64,000 bases of DNA from Firmicutes bacterium UBA6113 (GCA_002422545.1 DIWF01000025.1:1-64000), one strand, 5' to 3'. Positions 15,592 to 25,513 are shown, counted from the stretch's first letter. The notes: generated by a model not told the origin, from the sequence alone. Numbers and translations: made by a program.

Positions 15592-17037
15592 ATGACTGCA
15601 CTTGAGTTTTTTTTAATTAGCATACTGTATTTTTGGGCAAGCAGTACGGCGCTATCTTTGGGAATAGGATATTACACCATATATAGGCCCGTAGTATCAG
15701 GTTTCATGACGGGACTGATACTTGGAGATCCTTTTTTGGGAATGATGACCGGAGCTGTGGTGAATATTATTTATATGAACTTTGTTTCTACAGGAGGATC
15801 ATTCAAGGGAGATCAGTGCCTGACAGCTGTGGTTGCAGCCGCAGCGGCAGTAAAACTTGGTGTCGGTCCTGTTGAAGCTGCCTCTTTTGCGTATCCTTTC
15901 GGATATCTGGGAATATTAATATGGAAGTATAGGCTTAACATCAACTCCATATTTGTAAACAAATATGAAAAAGATTATGAGAATGGGAAAAATCCGGACA
16001 TAAGTTTTTATGACGGGCTGTATCCTCAGCTGCTTTTGTACGTCATGAGCAGTATTATTGTTGGGGCTGCTTTTTTAATAATGTCAGTGTTTGACAACAT
16101 AATCATGGATTACTATGAAAACATTAAATTATTTTTGTTCATGGCAGGAATGTTTTTGGTTTCTTTCTCTGTAATAAACATTTTGTCAAACCTTAAAAAC
16201 AAGTATGCTTACTTAAGTTTTGAAATATTTTTTCTTGCTGTAATTATTTTTGACATCAGTTCTTACTGGTTTTTTCTGGCTGCAGCAATAATTCTTTTTG
16301 TTTTGTCAAATAAAAGTATTCGTATTCATAATAAAAGAAGCAATAAAAACAATAATATTAGCAATAAAGACCTGATGTACTCATGGTTCATATGGATGAA
16401 TTTTTCCCATTCATGTTACAGCTATGACAGGCTCCAGGGATTGGCATTTGCCCACAGCATGAAAAATATCTTCAAAAAGCTATACAAAGACAAGGATGAA
16501 GTTTCCCGTGCAATTCACAGCCATGCGGAATTTTTCAACACCGAACCTAACATGGGAACTCCTATACACGGATACATAATTTCTGTTGAGGAACAATCAT
16601 CTTTAAATGCAAATCATACGGATACAGCATATATTAAAAAGGGAATGATGGGAATTGCTGCAGGATTAGGGGATTCTTACACTCAGGTAGTGCTTACGCC
16701 TTTGTTCATTTCATTATCGGTGATGATGTGCCTGGATGGAATTTATATAGCGGCATTTTTGCCGATTCTTTATCTGGCCGGATCAATATTGTTCATATCA
16801 TATTCCGGCTGGATGAACGGTTATTATACAGGGCGTGAATATCTCATGGAAAGAATCAATACTGTTAAGAATTCCAAGGTTAAAAAGCATTTTTTGCATA
16901 TATTTTCAGGAATACTTGGAGTTGCTGCGGCAAAACTAATTTTATCAGGCCTTGAACCGTCAAACACCGTTTATACTCTAGAAGCAGTAGCATTGTCAGC
17001 TGCAGCTTATTGGGTGATCAAGAGGAGCAAAAGATGA
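15592..17037 (+). CDS. PTS mannose-class EIIC-EIID fusion protein
   Basis: A single 481-residue frame holds both membrane subunits that are normally separate. Residues 1 to about 240 are EIIC (GIGYYTIYRPVVSGFMTGLI, VVNIIYMNFVSTGGSFKGDQ), and about 262-481 are EIID (LMYSWFIWMNFSHSCYSYDR, HAEFFNTEPNMGTPIHGYII, SVEEQ, GMMGIAAGLGDSYTQV). A polar Lys/Asn-rich linker (about 245-262, RIHNKRSNKNNNISNK) joins them. It starts nine bases after the IIB stop; the stop overlaps the nadD start (ATGA). The IID half is shorter than the usual 270-300 residues. The substrate is unknown. Confidence 0.88.
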   Translation: MTALEFFLISILYFWASSTALSLGIGYYTIYRPVVSGFMTGLILGDPFLGMMTGAVVNIIYMNFVSTGGSFKGDQCLTAVVAAAAAVKLGVGPVEAASFAYPFGYLGILIWKYRLNINSIFVNKYEKDYENGKNPDISFYDGLYPQLLLYVMSSIIVGAAFLIMSVFDNIIMDYYENIKLFLFMAGMFLVSFSVINILSNLKNKYAYLSFEIFFLAVIIFDISSYWFFLAAAIILFVLSNKSIRIHNKRSNKNNNISNKDLMYSWFIWMNFSHSCYSYDRLQGLAFAHSMKNIFKKLYKDKDEVSRAIHSHAEFFNTEPNMGTPIHGYIISVEEQSSLNANHTDTAYIKKGMMGIAAGLGDSYTQVVLTPLFISLSVMMCLDGIYIAAFLPILYLAGSILFISYSGWMNGYYTGREYLMERINTVKNSKVKKHFLHIFSGILGVAAAKLILSGLEPSNTVYTLEAVALSAAAYWVIKRSKR

Positions 17038-17651
17038 AAAACAAAAAAGTAGGAATTATGGGCGGAACATTTGACCCCATTCATACAGGACATCTGGTTG
17101 TTGCCAATGAAGTGCTTAACTTCTACGAGCTGGAAGAAATAATTTTCATACCGACCGGAAACCCTCCCCACAAGAAAGGAACAGTAGCAGATTCATTTGA
17201 CAGGTATGTTATGACTGAGATGGCTGTTTTGTCAAACAATAGATTCAAGGTTTCAGACATTGAAATAAAAAAAAATGGTAAAAGCTATACATTAAACACA
17301 TTGATGGAGCTTACAAAAAAATATCCTGATGCCGAATTTTATTTCATAACGGGAACAGATGCGGTTATTGAGCTCCCAAGCTGGCGTGAGCCGGAAGAAC
17401 TTCTTAAGCTCTGCAGATTTGTAGCAGTTTCAAGGCCAGGAATAAGCATGGAGGATGCAAAGGCTAAAATTTCTGAAATAAACAAGATGTACAACAGCAA
17501 CATTGAATTGTTTCAGGCACCAATGCTTCAGATTTCTTCAACTGACATAAGACAGAGATTCATGGACGGAAAATCAGCCAAGTATCTGCTGCCGGAATCT
17601 GTGGAACAATACATAATTAAAAACAATTTGTATGGGAGCAACGATTTGTAA
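17034..17651 (+). CDS. nadD: Nicotinate-nucleotide adenylyltransferase
   Basis: The 205-residue protein starts at 17034, overlapping the PTS stop by four bases, with GAGGAG nine bases upstream. The nucleotidyltransferase motif MGGTFDPIHTGHLVVANEV is at the N-terminus, followed by FIPTGNPPHKKG, FITGTDAVIELPSW and the C-terminal ISSTDIRQRF. It adenylates nicotinate mononucleotide to deamido-NAD. It forms the conserved nadD-yqeK-rsfS string. Confidence 0.95.
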   Translation: MKNKKVGIMGGTFDPIHTGHLVVANEVLNFYELEEIIFIPTGNPPHKKGTVADSFDRYVMTEMAVLSNNRFKVSDIEIKKNGKSYTLNTLMELTKKYPDAEFYFITGTDAVIELPSWREPEELLKLCRFVAVSRPGISMEDAKAKISEINKMYNSNIELFQAPMLQISSTDIRQRFMDGKSAKYLLPESVEQYIIKNNLYGSNDL

Positions 17652-18154
17652 TGAATTTAGATGAAATGAAAAATATTCTTGAAAAATCCATAGGAGAAAA
17701 ACGCTACATCCATTCACTGGGAACAATGGAAGAAGCCGTGCGCCTAAGTATTTTGTATGGTGCAGACAAGGAAAAGGCAAGAATAGCAGGACTTTTGCAT
17801 GATTGCGGCAAGTCCATGGAAAAGAACGACAACCTTACTCATGCTGTAAAAAGCGCTAAACTTGCCAAATCTGTCTACCATGTTGATGATGATGATATTT
17901 TAAATGCAATTCTTTATCATACCACTGGAAGAGAGAACATGGCCATTCTTGAAAAAATAATTTATATTGCAGACAAGACAGAACCTTGCAGAAAATATGA
18001 TGGTGTTGAAGATTTAAGAAAACTTGTCGATTTAAACATCAATGATGCTTTGATATATTCTTTGGAAAGAACAATAGAATATGTAGAACAAAAAAATCAA
18101 GATCTTGACATAGAATCAATAAAAACATTGAATTTCCTAAAGGAGGAAAAATGA
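17651..18154 (+). CDS. yqeK: HD-domain phosphohydrolase YqeK (symmetrical Ap4A hydrolase type)
   Basis: The 167-residue protein overlaps nadD by one base. HD motifs are RYIHSLGTMEEAVRLS (first His), AGLLHDCGKSM (HD pair), ILYHTTGRENM and IIYIADKTEP (final Asp). YqeK of Gram-positive bacteria splits diadenosine tetraphosphate into two ADP. The tight nadD-yqeK-rsfS coupling is widely conserved. Confidence 0.92.
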   Translation: MNLDEMKNILEKSIGEKRYIHSLGTMEEAVRLSILYGADKEKARIAGLLHDCGKSMEKNDNLTHAVKSAKLAKSVYHVDDDDILNAILYHTTGRENMAILEKIIYIADKTEPCRKYDGVEDLRKLVDLNINDALIYSLERTIEYVEQKNQDLDIESIKTLNFLKEEK

Positions 18155-18519
18155 ATTTAGACAAAAAAAACATTGAAACAATATTGAATGCATGTGACAA
18201 CAAGAAAGCATACAACTTCGTTGTTTTAGATGTATCAAAAACAAGCTCTATTACTGATTACTTCATAATCTGCAGCGGCAACAACGAAAGACAGACTGTT
18301 GCCATTGCTGAAGAGGTAATTGAAAAAGGAGCTAAAGAAGGTGTAGACTTCTACTATACTGAAGGCTTTGACACAGGAAGATGGGTATTATTAGAAACTG
18401 ACAACATAATTGTTCACATCTTCCACAAGGATGAAAGAGAAATATATGACCTTGAATCTTTGTGGTTTGACAACAATTCAATAGATGTTGAACAATATGG
18501 AATAAAAAATTGGAAATAG
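18151..18519 (+). CDS. rsfS: Ribosomal silencing factor RsfS
   Basis: The 122-residue protein overlaps yqeK by four bases (ATGA) with AAAGGAGG upstream. The RsfS pattern VVLDVSKTSSITDYFIICSG, then GRWVLLETDNIIVHIFHK and RYYDLE-like REIYDLESLWFDN, is clear. It binds ribosomal protein uL14 and blocks subunit joining when nutrients are short. Confidence 0.95.
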   Translation: MNLDKKNIETILNACDNKKAYNFVVLDVSKTSSITDYFIICSGNNERQTVAIAEEVIEKGAKEGVDFYYTEGFDTGRWVLLETDNIIVHIFHKDEREIYDLESLWFDNNSIDVEQYGIKNWK

Positions 18520-18528
18520 GAGGATGTT

Positions 18529-18915
18529 ATGTCAAATATAACTATTCAAACAAGCAATGCACCAGCAGCAGTAGGCCCTTATTCACAGGCTCGAAAGGCA
18601 GGAAATACTATTTATGTTTCAGGACAGCTGGCTTTTAACCCTGCAACAGGAGAACTGTACAAGGGCGGAGACATAAAGGAAGAAACAAGAATATCTCTTA
18701 TGAACGTAAAGGCAATTCTTGAAGCAGCAGGAGCAACATTGAACGATGTTGTTAAATGCACCGTATACATCAAGGACATGAATCAATTCGGTCTTATTAA
18801 TGAAATGTATGCAGAAATGTTCAAAGAACATAAACCTGCAAGAGTATGTGTTGAAGTTGCAAGACTTCCAAGGGATGCTAACGTAGAAATTGACGCAATA
18901 GCAGTTGTTGAATAA
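18529..18915 (+). CDS. ridA: RidA-family 2-iminobutanoate/2-iminopropanoate deaminase
   Basis: The 128-residue protein has the RidA signatures NAPAAVGPYSQARKAGNT, VSGQLAFNP, VKCTVYIKDMNQF and PARVCVEVARLPRDANVEID (catalytic arginine). It hydrolyses reactive enamines/imines released by PLP enzymes. An AGGAGG site lies upstream and a terminator follows; it is the last gene of the run from the PTS genes. Confidence 0.94.
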   Translation: MSNITIQTSNAPAAVGPYSQARKAGNTIYVSGQLAFNPATGELYKGGDIKEETRISLMNVKAILEAAGATLNDVVKCTVYIKDMNQFGLINEMYAEMFKEHKPARVCVEVARLPRDANVEIDAIAVVE

Positions 18916-18922
18916 AATAATA

Positions 18923-18950
18923 AAAAAATTCAGGATATCCTGAATTTTTT
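18923..18950. terminator. Bidirectional terminator between ridA and the carboxypeptidase gene
   Basis: AAAAAATTCAGGATATCCTG followed by AATTTTTT is a perfect palindrome with A and T tracts on both sides. Confidence 0.88.
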
Positions 18951-18953
18951 ATT

Positions 18954-20243
18954 TTAACTGTTATTATATTTTTTGCGTCTTTTTCTTCTGTTGATTTTTA
19001 TTCGTATATCATTGTACACTTTAAGCAAAATCAAAGCCACAAGTGAAAATACCACTAGGGTTCCCAGAAATTTAAGTATGGAGAAAAAAATTCCTCCTCC
19101 TGAACTTTCAACAAGAGTGCTTTTGACTTCAATTGGAGTTATGAGATTTACGCTTCCGATAATTTCTCCGTCCATTGAGTACTCTATTTTTCCAATTACA
19201 TCATTTGCTGCAAGAGGCAGTGTTATTTCATTTATTATTACATTTGATTTCACTTCTGCAGAGGCGCTCTTTTTCAAGAGTGTAGTGAAATCACTTTCTG
19301 TAATGACAGATATTTCCTTGCTGTCTCCATTTTGAATTTTAATGTTTTGTACAAATGTGTTCTTGTTTACTAAAGATGTGCTTTGATATTCTTCAAATCC
19401 ATAGTTGAACAGATTGTGGGCATCTTGGTACATTTCAAGTGATATACCTTTCATTGCAACTGCAATCAAATCCGTTCCATTTTTTGAAGCTGTTGCCACC
19501 AGGCAGTTTCCTGCTTCCGGAGTATAGCCTGTCTTAGCTCCGGTGGCATATTCGTAATAAGGGCTGATGTATGCTCCATCCACCAATATCTGGCTGGAAC
19601 TTGTGTTGTACAACAGCTTGTTCAATGTTGTGAAATAGCGTGTTTCTGTTTTTTTGTTTGTAGGCTGAATTTCATATTTCACAGTCTCTACAATTTTTCT
19701 GAATGTTTCATTTTGCATGGCATATTTTGTAATCAATGCAAGGTCTGCTGCCGTAGTGTAATGATTTTCATCGTGAAGTCCGTGAGGATTTGCAAAATGA
19801 GTGTTATAGGCTCCAAGTTCCTTTGCCTTCTCATTCATCAAATTCACAAATTTTTCAGTGGTTCCTCCATAGTGCTTTGCAATGGCAGAAGCTGCATCAT
19901 TTGCCGATGGAAGCATCAAAGCGTAAAGCAAATCCTTGAGAGTCATTACTTCTCCGGGCTCCAGGGCAATGTGGCTTCCTGTTATTTCATATGGAGTGTC
20001 ATCATCTACTGTTATTACATCAGATAAGTCTCCCATTTCAATTGCAAGAATGGCAGTCATTATCTTTGTCGTACTGGCAGGATACATTTTCTGATCGGCA
20101 TTTTTACCTGCCAATATAGTTCCTGTATTTGCATCTATAAGTACTGCTGTATCACACAATATGTCCGGATCAGCATAAGCAATGCTAAAGTTTAACAAAA
20201 GAAGCGAAAAAACGAAAAAACTTGCAATTACTTTTTTTATCAT
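18954..20243 (-). CDS. D-alanyl-D-alanine carboxypeptidase (DacF/PBP5 type)
   Basis: The 429-residue protein starts at the ATG at 20243, which has AAGGAG upstream. A signal peptide (about residues 1-24, ending SIAYA) is followed by the S11 domain: STTK near residue 57, the SAND triad member in MLPSANDAASAI, and KTGYTPEAGN. Then comes the beta-rich C-terminal domain, a membrane helix (about 395-418) and a basic tail KINRRKRRKK. It trims the terminal D-Ala of stem peptides outside the cell; DacF types also act in sporulation. Confidence 0.92.
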   Translation of the reverse strand: MIKKVIASFFVFSLLLLNFSIAYADPDILCDTAVLIDANTGTILAGKNADQKMYPASTTKIMTAILAIEMGDLSDVITVDDDTPYEITGSHIALEPGEVMTLKDLLYALMLPSANDAASAIAKHYGGTTEKFVNLMNEKAKELGAYNTHFANPHGLHDENHYTTAADLALITKYAMQNETFRKIVETVKYEIQPTNKKTETRYFTTLNKLLYNTSSSQILVDGAYISPYYEYATGAKTGYTPEAGNCLVATASKNGTDLIAVAMKGISLEMYQDAHNLFNYGFEEYQSTSLVNKNTFVQNIKIQNGDSKEISVITESDFTTLLKKSASAEVKSNVIINEITLPLAANDVIGKIEYSMDGEIIGSVNLITPIEVKSTLVESSGGGIFFSILKFLGTLVVFSLVALILLKVYNDIRIKINRRKRRKKYNNS

Positions 20244-20312
20244 GCGAAAACTCCTTACAATACAAATCAAGTAATAGTATAGCAGAAAAACCTGTGTTTG
20301 TAATTAAAAATT

Positions 20313-20341
20313 TTGTTTTTTTTGCTTAAATAATGTATAAT
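20313..20341 (+). promoter_or_regulatory. Sigma-A promoter of comEA
   Basis: TTGTTT (20313-20318), 17 bases, TATAAT (20336-20341). Confidence 0.6.
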
Positions 20342-20372
20342 ACTTACAATGGAAAATTTCTCGGAGGCTTTT

Positions 20373-20960
20373 ATGAACAACAGCATTTACAAAAAAGGGC
20401 TTGCAGTTGTTTTAATCATAGCGTTAATAGTAATGGCATCTCTGGGGATTAAACAGTCAGGCAAGGAAAATGAAATAATGTATACTTCTTCCGAAATGAC
20501 AAACAGTGACACGGTCTTAGAATCTGCGGAAGAAGAATTGTCATGCATTTATGTAGACATTGACGGAGCCGTGAACAATCCCGGCGTCTATGAATTTACA
20601 GAAGGTGACAGGGTCATTGATGCCATTGAAAAAGCAGGAGGCCTGATAGACACCGCATATACCAAAAATCTTAACAAAGCCAGAAAATTAGTTGACGGAG
20701 AAAAGATATACATTTTTGATGAAGGGGAAAATATTGCTCCGCTGGACTTGTATAATGATGGAAATGAAGGTAAAATAAATATAAACACAGCATCAAAAGA
20801 CAATCTCATGTCACTGACGGGAATCGGAGAGGTTTATGCACAGAGAATCATTGATTACCGAAGTCTCAAAGTTTTTTCTTCCATTGAAGAAATCAAGGAA
20901 GTACAGGGTATAGGTGACAAAATATTTGAAAAAATAAAAGATTCCATAACAATAAAATGA
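20373..20960 (+). CDS. comEA: ComEA-like DNA-binding protein (SLBB plus helix-hairpin-helix)
   Basis: The 195-residue protein starts at the ATG at 20373 (CGGAGG upstream). It has an N-terminal membrane anchor (about 7-27), an SLBB domain (about 65-120, YVDIDGAVNNPGVYEFTEG) and a C-terminal tandem HhH (about 135-195, KININTASKDNLMSLTGIGE and VQGIGDKIFEKIKDSI). ComEA binds double-stranded DNA outside the membrane during uptake. No comEC is in the window, so competence itself is not shown. Confidence 0.88.
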   Translation: MNNSIYKKGLAVVLIIALIVMASLGIKQSGKENEIMYTSSEMTNSDTVLESAEEELSCIYVDIDGAVNNPGVYEFTEGDRVIDAIEKAGGLIDTAYTKNLNKARKLVDGEKIYIFDEGENIAPLDLYNDGNEGKININTASKDNLMSLTGIGEVYAQRIIDYRSLKVFSSIEEIKEVQGIGDKIFEKIKDSITIK

Positions 20961-21047
20961 GAATTCAACAATTGAACCGACATTAAAGTTGTTGTTGATT
21001 TTTCACTGAGCATAATAATGATAATATGTTAAAAATGAGGTGATTAT

Positions 21048-22088
21048 ATGTCAGTTGAAGAAATAAAATTAACACAAATGACAAAGGCATCCGGCTGAGC
21101 TGCCAAAATAGGTCCTGAGACCCTTGCTCAAGTTTTGAGCAAGCTGCCAAAATTTAAAAATGATAAATTGATTGTAGGTCTTGAAACATCAGACGATGCC
21201 TGTGTATATAAAATTAATGAAGATCTGGCAATGATTCAGACCGTGGATTTTTTTACTCCTGTAGTTGATGATCCGTACACATTCGGACAAATTGCAGCTG
21301 CAAATTCATTAAGCGACATATATGCCATGGGAGGAGAACCTGCCATAGCTCTTAATATCATAGGGTTTCCTAATTGCCTGAGCCCTGACATCATGGCTGA
21401 AATATTAAAAGGAGGGGCATCAAAAGTAATCGAAGCAGGTGCAACCATTGCGGGAGGCCACTCTATTGAAGACGATGAACCAAAGTACGGCATGTGTGTA
21501 ACAGGCTTCATTGAACCTTCAAAGGTTTTAAAAAACTACGGAGCAAAAGAAGGGGACGCATTAATCGTCACAAAGCCCTTAGGGACAGGAATAATAAACA
21601 CAGCCTTCAAGGCAGGAATGTGCTCAAGCAAAGACGAAGAAGAAGCAATACATGTAATGGCTGAACTCAACAAGAAAGCAAAGATGGTAATAGAAAATTA
21701 TCCTGTGAACTGCTGCACGGACATTACAGGATTCGGACTTGCTGGACACGCTGCGGAAATGGCTGAAGCAAGCAATGTCACATTTGAAATAAATGTGAAA
21801 AGCCTTCCGTACATAGGAGATGTGTTTGAATATGCCCAGATGGGGCTGGTGCCTGAAGGATCATACAGAAACAGAAAGCATTTTTCAGACAGAGTCGAAA
21901 CAAACAACATTGAAGAAGATTATATTGACCTGGCATTTGATCCCCAGACATCGGGAGGTCTGATGTTTTCTGTGCCTGAAAAATATGCAGAAGAAATACT
22001 TTTAAAACTCAAGGAAAATCTTAACACAACTTTTGCTTTAATAGGATATGTAACCCAAAAGAAAGACAAATACATTAACTTGATTTAA
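21048..22088 (+). CDS. selD: Selenide, water dikinase, itself a selenoprotein
   Basis: The 346-residue protein makes selenophosphate from selenide and ATP. The start at 21048 has GAGGTGA upstream. Codon 17 is TGA (21096-21098) in MTKASG-U-AAKIG, exactly where other SelD proteins carry the catalytic Cys/Sec; the frame otherwise matches (GLETSDDACVYKI, TVDFFTPVVDDP, DIYAMGG, GGHSIEDDEPKYG, CCTDITGFGLAGHAAEMA, FDPQTSGGLM). Length fits the 340-350 norm. An RNA hairpin follows the UGA. It leads selD-selA-selB. An annotation that ignores UGA decoding would start about 29 codons late and miss the active site. Confidence 0.97.
21099..21143 (+). promoter_or_regulatory. Putative SECIS element in selD
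   Basis: After the UGA, CTTGCTCAA (21123-21131) pairs with TTGAGCAAG (21135-21143), leaving loop GTT 34-36 bases past UGA, within the usual bacterial SECIS range. Confidence 0.6.
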
Positions 22089-22131
22089 CAATTATTAAAT
22101 AGATATATTTAAATAATTAACGGGGAGAATT

Positions 22132-23532
22132 ATGGATAAAAACAAATATTACAGAAGCATTCCCAAAGTCGACATGCTTATGGAAACGGATGAAATTAAA
22201 ATTTTATTTGAAAGCTGCAGCAGAGAATACGTTCTTGAATCTGTAAGAAATAAAACCGACGAGCTAAGGGAATTTATAAACAACTCCATGAGCGAAAACG
22301 AAATAAAAAATAAAATCAGTCTCTTGACGGACGATATAATAAATGATGTTGAAAAGCTTACATCCCTTAACATGAAAAAAGTCATAAACGCAACCGGAAC
22401 AATTCTTCACACAAATCTTGGAAGAGCAGTCATAAATGAAGAAACAGCAGAAAGAATAAAGAATCTTGTAACAGGGTATTCAAACCTGGAATATGACTTG
22501 GAGTCAGGAGCCAGAGGCTCAAGATATTCTCATTTTGAAAAAATCGTAACAAAGATAACCGGAGCAGAAGCAGCCATGGCAGTTAACAACAATGCTGCTG
22601 CAGTCCTGCTTATTTTATCTGCCATGGCTAAGGATAAGGAAGTTATAGTTTCAAGAGGAGAGCTTGTTGAAATAGGAGGCTCTTTCAGAGTTCCTGACGT
22701 CATGGCACAAAGCGGAGGGAAACTCATAGAGGTTGGGACAACAAACAAAACTCATCTTTACGATTATGAAAATGCCATTACAGAAAACACAGCAGTACTT
22801 TTGAAAGTTCACACAAGCAACTACAAAATAGTTGGTTTCACAGAGTCTGTTCAAGTATCTGAAATCGCAGAGCTTGCCCACAAACACAATATTCCGGTAA
22901 TTGAAGACATTGGAAGTGGTGTTCTGATAGACCTTGCCAAGTATGGTTTAGGCCACGAACCCACAGTGCAGGAATCTGTACAGGCAGGTGCAGACATAGT
23001 TTGCTTCAGCGGCGACAAGCTTTTAGGAGGCCCTCAGGCAGGAATAATTGTCGGAAAAAAACATCTCATAGATAAAATTAAAAAACACCCTCTCACAAGG
23101 GCTTTAAGAATAGATAAGTTCACTGCCATAGCACTTGAATCGGTGTTCCACGAATATATTGACGAAGAAAGGGCAGTTAAAAATGTTCCTGTATTAAAAC
23201 TAATAAACAGAAACATTCTAGAAATAAAATCTAAAGCTGAAAAACTTTACGAAAAGCTTTATCCTGAAATTGGAAAAAGCTGCAGAATGAATGTAGAAGA
23301 ATGTCAATCACAGATAGGAGGAGGGTCACTTCCTCTTGAGAGAATAAAAAGCTATTCTATTACATTCAGACCTATTACGATGACAACGTCCCATCTTGAA
23401 AAACAGCTGAGACATTTGAAAACCCCAATAATAGGAAGAGTTGTAAATGATCTTTTCATCATAGACATGCGCACGGTTCTTGAAGGTGAAGCAGATCAAA
23501 TATATGAAACTTTCATAAACATTTTTAACTAA
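22132..23532 (+). CDS. selA: L-seryl-tRNA(Sec) selenium transferase
   Basis: The 466-residue PLP enzyme converts Ser-tRNA(Sec) to Sec-tRNA(Sec) with selenophosphate. Signatures are KVINATGTILHTNLGRA near residue 83, EYDLESGARGSRYSH, AAMAVNNNAAAVLL and the PLP-lysine motif SGDKLLGGPQAGI (about Lys296). Length fits the family (about 460). It lies 43 bases after selD and 11 bases before selB, so the three are one operon. Confidence 0.97.
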   Translation: MDKNKYYRSIPKVDMLMETDEIKILFESCSREYVLESVRNKTDELREFINNSMSENEIKNKISLLTDDIINDVEKLTSLNMKKVINATGTILHTNLGRAVINEETAERIKNLVTGYSNLEYDLESGARGSRYSHFEKIVTKITGAEAAMAVNNNAAAVLLILSAMAKDKEVIVSRGELVEIGGSFRVPDVMAQSGGKLIEVGTTNKTHLYDYENAITENTAVLLKVHTSNYKIVGFTESVQVSEIAELAHKHNIPVIEDIGSGVLIDLAKYGLGHEPTVQESVQAGADIVCFSGDKLLGGPQAGIIVGKKHLIDKIKKHPLTRALRIDKFTAIALESVFHEYIDEERAVKNVPVLKLINRNILEIKSKAEKLYEKLYPEIGKSCRMNVEECQSQIGGGSLPLERIKSYSITFRPITMTTSHLEKQLRHLKTPIIGRVVNDLFIIDMRTVLEGEADQIYETFINIFN

Positions 23533-23543
23533 CTGGAGGCACA

Positions 23544-25445
23544 ATGAACATAATAATAGGAACGGCAGGTCACATAGATCATGGAAAGACAACATTGATA
23601 AAGGCATTGACCGGAAGGGACACAGACAGATGGGAAGAGGAAAAAAGAAGAGGGATAACCATAGATCTTGGTTTCACATATTTTGACCTTCCCGACGGCA
23701 ACCAGGCAGGCATTATTGACGTGCCCGGCCATGAAAAATTCATAAAGAACATGCTGGCCGGTGTAATAGGAATGGACCTGGTACTGCTTGTAATTGCCGC
23801 AGACGAAGGAATAATGCCCCAGACTACTGAACATTTGAATATTTTAAACCTTCTTGGGGTAAAAAAAGGGATTGTTGTTCTTACAAAGTATGACCTCATT
23901 GACGCTGAATGGCTTGAGCTTGTAAAGGAAGACATAAAAGAAGCGCTAAAGGATACTTTTCTTGAAAATGCTCCCATGATTGAAGTTTCTTCTAAGACAG
24001 GTTACGGAATCGAGAATCTTGTAAATGTAATATGTAAACAAACTGAAACGGAAGTTGAGCAAAGAGACTTAAGCACCATACCAAGGCTTCCCATAGACCG
24101 CGTGTTTTCAATTACCGGATTCGGAACCGTAATAACTGGCACCCTAATATCAGGAACATTAAAAAAGGGCGATGAGGTTGAAATATATCCTGTAAACAAA
24201 ATTAGCAAAATAAGAAACATTCAAGTTCATTCCAACGATGCTGAAAAAGCATATGCAGGGCAAAGAACTGCAATAAATTTATCAAATGTGAAAAAGACAG
24301 ACCTTTACAGAGGTTGCGTCATAGCTCCTGTGAACGCCATGAAAAACACCATGATGCTTGATGTAAAGTTAAATCTCTTAAAAAGTTCCAGGAGAATAGT
24401 TGAAAACCGTTCAAGGCTTCATCTCTATACGGGAACAAGTGAGATTCTTTGCAGAGTTGTGCTCCTTGACTGCGATGAATTGTCTCCAGGGGAGTCATGT
24501 TACGCTCAGCTCAGGCTTGAGCAGGAAATAGCCGTTAGAAGAGGAGACAAATTCATCGTAAGATTTTATTCTCCAATGGAGACAATTGGAGGCGGAGAAA
24601 TCATTGAGCCCGTTCCTCTTAAGAAGAAAAGATTTGACGACAAGCTCATAGAGGAACTAAAGGTAAAAGAAAAAGGCTCCGGCACTGATGTAATAGAAAA
24701 AATAATAAGAGAAAATTCTAAAAAGGTTCCTTCCATTTCAGAGCTTGCAAAACAGACGGCTCTTCGTGAGGATGAAATCAAAAACAGCGTCGAAATTCTG
24801 GAGGAAGAAGAAAAAATAACAGTCTTCAGGCTTAAAAATGAAGTATATCTTTGGCATAAAGGTTTTGAAAGAGAAATTGAAGAAGGGATTGAAAAATATC
24901 TTTTTGATTTTCACGAAAAGAACAAATATCAAAAGGGAGCAAAAAAATCAGAAATTAAAAGCAAATTTCTGCCTGCGATAAAGCAAAACGTGTTTGATTT
25001 GGCAATAATGTCCTTTGGGCAAAAAGGAATGCTTAAAATGGACGGAGAATTTGTTTCATTATCATATTTCAGCATTCAGCACGACGAAGCATATGAAAAA
25101 ATTGCATTGGCTGCAGATAAAATACTTGAAGAAGCAAAATTTGAATTTTTAAAGCAGGATGAACTGATCCAACGATTAAATTTACAAAAATCCGAAGAAA
25201 TCATCTCTCTTCTCATTGATGAAAAGAAGCTCGTTAAAATAGGAGAGCTTGGCATAACAAAAATAGAAATTTATGATGAAGCAAAAAATATATTAGTAAA
25301 CTTTATTACAAAAAATCAAAAAATTACTGCAGCGGAATACAGAGATTTCCTCAACTCGAACCGCAAGGTGGCTATAGGCCTCCTGGAGCACTTTGACATT
25401 ATGAAGGTTACGAAAAGGGTTGGAAATGACAGGGTTTTGTTCTAG
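23544..25445 (+). CDS. selB: Selenocysteine-specific elongation factor SelB
   Basis: The 633-residue GTPase delivers Sec-tRNA to ribosomes at UGA codons with a SECIS. The G domain shows GTAGHIDHGKTTLIKALTG, GITIDLGF, DVPGHEKFIKNML and TKYDL. EF-Tu-like beta domains follow, then a C-terminal half (about 360-633) of winged-helix repeats that bind the SECIS hairpin. CTGGAGG precedes the ATG. Length matches SelB (about 610-640). Confidence 0.97.
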   Translation: MNIIIGTAGHIDHGKTTLIKALTGRDTDRWEEEKRRGITIDLGFTYFDLPDGNQAGIIDVPGHEKFIKNMLAGVIGMDLVLLVIAADEGIMPQTTEHLNILNLLGVKKGIVVLTKYDLIDAEWLELVKEDIKEALKDTFLENAPMIEVSSKTGYGIENLVNVICKQTETEVEQRDLSTIPRLPIDRVFSITGFGTVITGTLISGTLKKGDEVEIYPVNKISKIRNIQVHSNDAEKAYAGQRTAINLSNVKKTDLYRGCVIAPVNAMKNTMMLDVKLNLLKSSRRIVENRSRLHLYTGTSEILCRVVLLDCDELSPGESCYAQLRLEQEIAVRRGDKFIVRFYSPMETIGGGEIIEPVPLKKKRFDDKLIEELKVKEKGSGTDVIEKIIRENSKKVPSISELAKQTALREDEIKNSVEILEEEEKITVFRLKNEVYLWHKGFEREIEEGIEKYLFDFHEKNKYQKGAKKSEIKSKFLPAIKQNVFDLAIMSFGQKGMLKMDGEFVSLSYFSIQHDEAYEKIALAADKILEEAKFEFLKQDELIQRLNLQKSEEIISLLIDEKKLVKIGELGITKIEIYDEAKNILVNFITKNQKITAAEYRDFLNSNRKVAIGLLEHFDIMKVTKRVGNDRVLF

Positions 25446-25484
25446 AAATAAAAATCAACATTTTACTTTAATTTAATATTTTTC

Positions 25485-25513
25485 TTGACAATTTTTGCGT
25501 TTCAATGTAATAT
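25485..25513 (+). promoter_or_regulatory. Sigma-A promoter of the response regulator gene
   Basis: Perfect TTGACA (25485-25490), 17 bases, TAATAT (25508-25513). Confidence 0.75.
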
